Source: Luteimonas sp. BLCC-B24
GTDB lineage: Bacteria; Pseudomonadota; Gammaproteobacteria; Xanthomonadales; Xanthomonadaceae
Reading direction: 5' to 3'
Assembly: GCF_028550595.1 (NCBI RefSeq)
Contig: NZ_JAQQGN010000004.1
Location: 222,639 to 286,638, forward strand
Length of the DNA stretch: 64,000 bases
The position numbers and the translations under genes were made by a program. Below the pieces are notes generated by a model, which saw only the letters and a program-made list of their open reading frames with translations, did no database searches and had not been told where the DNA came from. Shown here in pieces: positions 59,325 through 64,000 of this stretch (its first letter is position 1; every line of letters starts with the position of its first letter).

Positions 59325-59472
59325 GGCCCTGCCCGTAAGGGCGTCTTTCGACGCACTGATCCGCGGCGATCGTGGCGCCAGCCGCGTCTCACAGACGCCG
59401 TGCTGCCGCGCCGGGCAGATCCCGGCGTCGCGGCAGACATGGATTCCAGCGCCCGCGACAAGGAGCGCGGCG

Positions 59473-60324
59473 TCAGCGCTCCGTCTGTCCGACGTGCCGG
59501 ATCGGCGTGAACACCGGCAACACGAGCCGGTAATCGAACGGGGAGTGCCGCCCCTCACGTCCGCCACCGCCTGATGGCGTGACGTCGACCGTTCCGCAGG
59601 ATTCCCCGCAGGCCCAGTACGCACCACGTGCCGCGGTGACATTCACCGAGTGTGGCTCCAGATCCTGCAGCAGCGCAGTCATCGGCTGCTTGGGAAACCC
59701 TTCCGGCGCATCCGCCGGACGCGCGCGCATCGCATGCACGTTGCCGGTGACGACCACGATCCGGCCGTGCGGAAACGCGTCATGCGCGCGCCGCAGCACA
59801 TGCGCCATCGCCGCCTCGCAGGTGCCGCGCTGGTAGCAGCGGAGATCTCTCGGATCGAACGGCAGGATCGCGACATCGCGTCCGGACGCCTTCAGTCGAC
59901 CGATGCGCCGGACCAGCGCCAGCACATCCTCGCTGCGACGCCCGTCGTTCTCGTCGGTGGACACCTGCCACCAGGCGCGCTGACGTAGCCGATCGATCGC
60001 CGCATCGGCGTCACCGCTGGCCACGGCCTCACGCAGGGCGTCGTGTTCGCGCGCGGGAATCTCCAGCGCCAGCAGCACCGGCGATGCGTCGCTCCAGCGT
60101 TCGACCAGATCGCCGGCCAGCAACGGAATCTCGCGCGTGCCGTGCATCTCGCCGAGCACGACCAGACGATGCCCGTCCGATGCCCGGGTCAGCGTGTCGA
60201 CCGCATCTGCGCGCCAGTCGGCGGCGGCCGTCGCCGACAGCGCACTCAGCGCGATGCCGAGTGCGAGCCGCTGGAGCCGGCGCGTCGCGCTTGTGATCAC
60301 GTCCCGGTGGCGCAATATCGACAT
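59473..60324 (-). CDS. ChaN/Tiki-superfamily secreted protein
   Basis: 283 aa with a signal peptide (ALGIALSALSATAAADW). HRLVVLGEMHGTREIPLLAGDLVERW carries the Glu/His pair typical of the haem-binding ChaN/Tiki superfamily, and GRIVVVTGNVHAMRARP is the second His motif. Haem-iron uptake is a family suggestion only. Convergent with lolA, divergent from rarA with only about 30 bases between starts, so the two promoters must overlap. Confidence 0.8.
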   Translation of the reverse strand: MSILRHRDVITSATRRLQRLALGIALSALSATAAADWRADAVDTLTRASDGHRLVVLGEMHGTREIPLLAGDLVERWSDASPVLLALEIPAREHDALREAVASGDADAAIDRLRQRAWWQVSTDENDGRRSEDVLALVRRIGRLKASGRDVAILPFDPRDLRCYQRGTCEAAMAHVLRRAHDAFPHGRIVVVTGNVHAMRARPADAPEGFPKQPMTALLQDLEPHSVNVTAARGAYWACGESCGTVDVTPSGGGGREGRHSPFDYRLVLPVFTPIRHVGQTER

Positions 60325-60357
60325 GTCGTAGTCAATCCAGTCCCCACAGGTTAACGC

Positions 60358-61740
60358 GTGCCCGGCCCCCGAAAGCTCCGACCTTCCCGCGCCGATACCG
60401 GTGACCTGCTGCAGGTCGACCGCAGTGCGATGCGTCCGCTGGCCGAGCGCATGCGTCCCGCCAGGCTCGACGAGATGGTGGGCCAGCGTCGGCTGGTCGC
60501 CGAGGGCACCGCGCTGCGCACGGCCGTCGAGGCCGGCAAGATCCATTCGATGGTGCTGTGGGGCCCGCCGGGCTGCGGCAAGACCACGCTGGCGCTGCTG
60601 CTGGCGCATTACGCCGATGCCGAGTTCAAGGCGATCTCGGCGGTGCTGTCGGGTCTGCCCGAAGTGCGCCAGGTACTGGCCGAGGCCGCGCACCGCTTCG
60701 ATGGCGGGCGCCGCACGGTGCTGTTCGTCGACGAGGTGCACCGGTTCAACAAGACCCAGCAGGACGCGTTCCTGCCGCACATCGAGCGCGGCACGATCGT
60801 CTTCGTCGGTGCCACCACCGAGAATCCGTCCTTCGAACTCAATTCCGCGCTGCTGTCGCGCTGCCGCGTGCACGTGATGGAGGCGGTCTCGCCCGACGAC
60901 ATCGTCGAATCGCTGCGCCGGGCGCTGGCCGATGCGGAGCGCGGCCTCGGCGGTCGCGGCCTGCGCATCGCCGACGATCTGTTGCGGATGATCGCGAGCG
61001 CCGCCGACGGCGATGTGCGGCGTGCATTGACGCTGCTCGAGATCGCTGCCGAACTGGCGGGCGAGGGCGGGGAGGTGACGGCCGGCACGTTGGAACAGGT
61101 GCTGGCCGACCGCACGCGCCGCTTCGACAAGGGCGGGGAGCAGTTCTACGACCAGATATCGGCGCTGCACAAATGCGTGCGCAGTTCGAATCCCGATGCC
61201 GCGCTGTACTGGCTCACGCGCATGCTCGACGGCGGCTGCGATCCCGGCTATCTCGCCCGGCGCATGACGCGCATGGCGGTGGAGGACATCGGCCTGGCTG
61301 ATCCGCGGGCACTGCAGATGTCGATCGATGCCTGGGAGACGTACGACCGTCTCGGCAGTCCCGAAGGCGAACTCGCACTCGCGCAGCTCGTGATCTACCT
61401 CGCCAGCACCGCGAAATCCAATGCCGGCTACATGGCCTTCAAGCAGGCCAAGCGCGATGTGCGCGAGTTCGGGACGCAGGACGTGCCGATGCACATCCGC
61501 AACGCGCCGACGAAGCTGATGAAGGAACTCGGCTACGGCAGCGGCTACCAGTACGACCACGATGCCGAAGGCGGCATCGCACTGGACCAGAGCGGGTTTC
61601 CGGACGCGATGGGAGAACGCGTCTACTACGCGCCGGTTGCGCGCGGACTGGAACTCAAGCTCAAGGACAAGCTCGATCCGCTCCGTACGGCGCGTGCCGA
61701 GGCGATCGCCCGCCGAAAGGCCGACGGATCGGACGGATGA
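60358..61740 (+). CDS. rarA: Replication-associated recombination protein RarA (MgsA)
   Basis: Clamp-loader-like AAA+ ATPase acting at stalled replication forks. 460 aa. GTG start; the conserved beginning is LQVDRSAMRPLAERMRPARLDEMVGQ. Walker A GPPGCGKT, Walker B VLFVDEVHRFNKTQQDAFLPHIE, sensor GATTENPSFELNSALLSR. C-terminal MgsA-type domain with AVEDIGLADPRAL and GSGYQYDHDAEGG. Position after ftsK and lolA is usual. Confidence 0.96.
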   Translation: MPGPRKLRPSRADTGDLLQVDRSAMRPLAERMRPARLDEMVGQRRLVAEGTALRTAVEAGKIHSMVLWGPPGCGKTTLALLLAHYADAEFKAISAVLSGLPEVRQVLAEAAHRFDGGRRTVLFVDEVHRFNKTQQDAFLPHIERGTIVFVGATTENPSFELNSALLSRCRVHVMEAVSPDDIVESLRRALADAERGLGGRGLRIADDLLRMIASAADGDVRRALTLLEIAAELAGEGGEVTAGTLEQVLADRTRRFDKGGEQFYDQISALHKCVRSSNPDAALYWLTRMLDGGCDPGYLARRMTRMAVEDIGLADPRALQMSIDAWETYDRLGSPEGELALAQLVIYLASTAKSNAGYMAFKQAKRDVREFGTQDVPMHIRNAPTKLMKELGYGSGYQYDHDAEGGIALDQSGFPDAMGERVYYAPVARGLELKLKDKLDPLRTARAEAIARRKADGSDG

Positions 61741-61845
61741 TTGCGGCGCTTGCGACGGGCGCTATTCCGACGCACTCCTGCACCGTGCAGGTGATGGCAC
61801 GCCCGCCATCCGGCGCCAGACTGCACGTCGGGACCGGAGCGGAGC

Positions 61846-62280
61846 ATGCGGATGCGTGGATGGATCGCCGTGGTGTGGCTGCTGGTGCCGGGCGTTTGCG
61901 CAGCGGTGCCGCCCGCGGTCCATCAGTGTGCCGACGGGCAGGGCGGTCATCTCTACCAGTCGATGCCGTGTGCACCAGGCGCGACACTGCGGCAGTGGGC
62001 GATTCCGCCGGCGCCGGCAGGTGAAGGAAAGCCGGCACGCATCGCAACGCCGAGCGTGCAGCCGTCGCCCGGTCGCGTGGCGACACCCGCCCCGGGCGTG
62101 CGCCGCGCGCCGCGTCGTTCGACCGGCAAGGCGTCCACAGGTCCGCATACGCGCTGCCTGGCCGCACGCGCCGAACGCGAAACGACGCTCGCGCGCCTCG
62201 GAATGAAACGTGGCTACGAGGATCTTCGACGCCTCAACGATCGCGTCTCGGCGGCATGCAACCATCGTTCTGCGCGTTGA
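61846..62280 (+). CDS. DUF4124-type secreted protein
   Basis: 144 aa. Signal peptide (WIAVVWLLVPGVCAA), then the short DUF4124-like motif HQCADGQGGHLYQSMPCAPG with two cysteines, then a Pro-rich linker and a helical C-terminus (RCLAARAERETTLARLGMKRGYEDLRRLNDRVSAAC) with two more cysteines. Such small proteins are common in xanthomonads. Function unknown. Confidence 0.75.
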   Translation: MRMRGWIAVVWLLVPGVCAAVPPAVHQCADGQGGHLYQSMPCAPGATLRQWAIPPAPAGEGKPARIATPSVQPSPGRVATPAPGVRRAPRRSTGKASTGPHTRCLAARAERETTLARLGMKRGYEDLRRLNDRVSAACNHRSAR

Positions 62281-63157
62281 CGGGACGCCGCGCGTCCGTG
62301 TGAGCGCAGTCCCCAAGGGCTATGGGCGGGTACCCGCATGTCCATCTTCCGGCAATCGCTCCGACGGGGCGCGCCGCCGTCGCGTGAGGTCGGGGGAGCT
62401 CCGCGTCTCGGTGGCCATGACGATAGGACCGTCGGCGTGGATCCTTCTCCCGGCACAGGTGCCGTGGCTTCCGGCGGATGACCCGCGCGGGCACGGAAAG
62501 CGCACGCGCGCCGAGCGCGCGCCGTCGGCGGCCGCCAGGCGATACACGCGTTACACACCCGTGATCAAGGGCCGTGCACGCGCTGCGGGAAGATCGTGCG
62601 GTAAGCCGGGGAGGCCGACGACGTCGGCGAAGCGGTGACCTGTGCACGGGAAAGCCGGTCAGCGTCGCGCTATTCCGAATCACGGGCATCTGCGGTGATC
62701 GCCGCTATTCTGTTCTTGCCGGCGCGCCGGGCCGAACGATACGACGCAACGCGATCTCGGCCAACTTCGCGGGCCGCCCACTTTGAAGAAGCGCCGGAAT
62801 CCGCAACGACCCGCAATGACGGTTTGAACGCCCGAGCTGTAGGCATAGATGACGTCCTGATCACGGTCGCATTGGCGCGTCGACCGTCCCACCGCCGGAC
62901 TATGAAGCGAAAGGCCGAGTACTCGGTGCTCTGGCACGAACGGCGGACGGCCGCGGCACGATCGGCGGACGGCCGCGTCCGGGCTCAGGAGATGTTTGAC
63001 GCCAAGCATTCGCCCTGAATCTAACTAATTGATTAGAGAATAAAATCAATAGTTTGCAAGATTCTCGTCGGAGCCTTCCCTCACAACAACTCGCCCAGAA
63101 GTCATATGAATACCGACGATCGCCCGTCATTCTTTCGAAAAGTCGACAACATGCCCT
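62281..63157. other. Gene-poor, compositionally mixed interval
   Basis: About 880 bases without a convincing gene. The left half is GC-rich with only shadow-like open frames. It contains a 15-base direct repeat (62941-62977), and around 63019-63060 an AT-rich block with a 7-bp inverted repeat (ATTGATT at 63028-63034, AATCAAT at 63044-63050). It looks like the edge of an accessory segment. Confidence 0.55.
62941..62977. repeat. 15-base direct repeat, two copies
   Basis: CGGCGGACGGCCGCG occurs at 62941-62955 and again at 62963-62977, separated by 7 bases (22-base period). Only two copies. Each contains the palindromic core CGGCCG. Confidence 0.55.
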
Positions 63158-63923
63158 CTATTTCTTGGGCGGCATATTGCTAGCTCGGCGCGTCAGTCGG
63201 GTAGGGGGCCGCAGCCGCTTCGACTTCGTCTTCTTCGCTGGAGAGACGGGTGCAGGGATGCCGACCGTTCGCTTGGAGGGAGGCGGAGATGTCGCTGTCC
63301 AGCAAACCCTGACTGAACGGATTTCATTTTTCACAATGATGATCTCTGCTGTGGGCAAGAACCAAGGCTGGCGCTTAGGTAATTTCCCGGCAGCCATCAT
63401 CGACCTTAGAACCGCCTCCAAGCCTTGTGTATACCCACGAGCAAGGATGGCTTCCAAAGCTCTGGCCACATGGCGTCGCCCCGAGATCCCATCCAGTGCA
63501 TGGGATCGGGCAGCTGCAAGAGATCGGCTACACCCGTCGAGGCGCACATCCAGGCCTGAGATCGCTCCCCTCAACAACTCGCCGCAGAAGTAGGCTGTCG
63601 TTGGGTCAACGGCTGAGAGGTTGAGCCAAGTGCTTTTATCGCTGGACAATCCGTAAGGAGCGATCAGGCATTCAGGACGGTCGGCGAAGTTCTGTTTGAG
63701 AGCCCGCCCTTCCTCCAATCCAGTCAGGGTGGCGAGCTCGAACGGAGTGGGTGTTTCGGCCGGAAACGCTGCTACGGCATCTCGAGTTGCCTGGGCGAGC
63801 TTGACGTGCATCGTGGCGGGGAGCGGCACGAACGTCAGCGGACGCTCGCCACCTAAAAGACTCCAGCTCCAGAACTCGCCTTCAGGTGGATCATCTCCAA
63901 CATCTGAAAACTCTTCTAGTTCC
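63158..63923 (-). pseudogene. Hypothetical protein gene cut at its 5' end by an IS
   Basis: About 255 codons with no start that fits: the only in-frame start upstream is a GTG at 63935-63937, which would fall inside the putative IS. The visible protein (FELATLTGLEEGRALKQNFADRPECLIAPYGLSSD, TAYFCGELLRGAISGLDVRLDGC, ARALEAILARGYTQGLEAVLRSMM) has a Lys/Arg/Pro-rich C-terminal tail. I do not recognise the family. Base composition is less GC-rich than in the rest of the window. Sequence beyond the right edge is needed to see the other part. Confidence 0.55.
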
Positions 63924-64000
63924 TGACCTGCCCCCACTGAGCCGTACCACTCGAAGCTAGGTAGAGTCCGTCACCGAGAGAGGACGGACATGCGCAAGAG
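63924..64000 (+). mobile_element. Left end of a probable IS3-family insertion sequence
   Basis: Begins TGACCTGCCCCC, like terminal repeats I remember for IS407-group IS3 elements. 66 bases later GAGAGGACGGAC precedes an ATG at 63990 with the reading M-R-K, the usual start of an IS3-type OrfA transposase. The element is cut by the window edge, so neither right end nor target duplication can be seen. Confidence 0.45.
63990..64000 (+). CDS. Transposase OrfA start (partial)
   Basis: Only three codons (MRK) and part of a fourth are visible. AGGA lies 5 bases before the ATG. Called only because it fits the IS left end just described. Confidence 0.35.

Noticed and set aside
59473..61560. 695-codon minus-strand frame joining ChaN-like gene and the antisense of rarA
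   Set aside because: The signal peptide and ChaN motifs begin only at 60324; the upstream part is shadow of rarA.

Overview
The window is GC-rich bacterial chromosome (high G+C at third codon positions). Gene content and order point to a gammaproteobacterium of the Xanthomonadaceae/Lysobacteraceae (Luteimonas, Lysobacter or Xanthomonas type): a second sigma-54 gene next to fleQ, a PilZ-like gene after fliS, a flagellin glycosylation cassette between fliC and fliD, and clpS-clpA-infA-aat. The genus is inferred from this layout; no marker RNA gene is present.

Bases 1-34,700 carry most of a polar-type flagellar regulon, almost all on the minus strand. In transcription order these are: (i) flgB-C-D-E-F, then flgG-H-I-J-K-L behind its own sigma-54 promoter (rod, hook, rings, junction); (ii) flagellin fliC on a sigma-28 promoter; (iii) a four-gene cassette (PLP aminotransferase, ATP-grasp ligase, methyltransferase, large multidomain glycosyltransferase) on a sigma-54 promoter, which I read as flagellin glycosylation; (iv) fliD-fliS-fliT-like-PilZ-like-LuxR regulator; (v) rpoN-receiver-fleQ; (vi) fliE-F-G-H-I-J, the last reaching the left edge. 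On the plus strand flgA, flgM and flgN form the checkpoint and chaperone block, with cheV divergent from flgA. I found six near-identical -24/-12 (sigma-54) elements and five -35/-10 sigma-28 elements, so the regulatory hierarchy can be read from the DNA: RpoN/FleQ drive rod, hook, basal body, cap and glycosylation genes; FliA, held by FlgM, drives flagellin, flgM, cheV, a chemoreceptor and one c-di-GMP enzyme.

Bases 35,000-44,400 hold c-di-GMP and chemosensory signalling genes: a PAS histidine kinase, a NarX-type kinase next to a GGDEF-EAL-receiver protein whose EAL domain lacks key residues, a PAS-GGDEF-EAL protein with an intact EAL set behind a sigma-28 promoter, and a chemoreceptor with no periplasmic domain. 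Bases 44,400-62,300 are housekeeping: hflD, mnmA, a Nudix hydrolase, clpS, clpA, infA, aat, a GNAT-type protein, a DUF2254 membrane protein, trxB, alanine dehydrogenase (preceded by a structured RNA with an intrinsic terminator), ftsK, lolA, a ChaN-like protein, rarA and a DUF4124 protein.

From about 62,300 to the right edge coding density falls and AT-rich patches appear. A hypothetical gene is cut at its 5' end by what looks like the left end of an IS3-type insertion sequence. This is probably the edge of an accessory region. No rRNA, tRNA or CRISPR array was seen.
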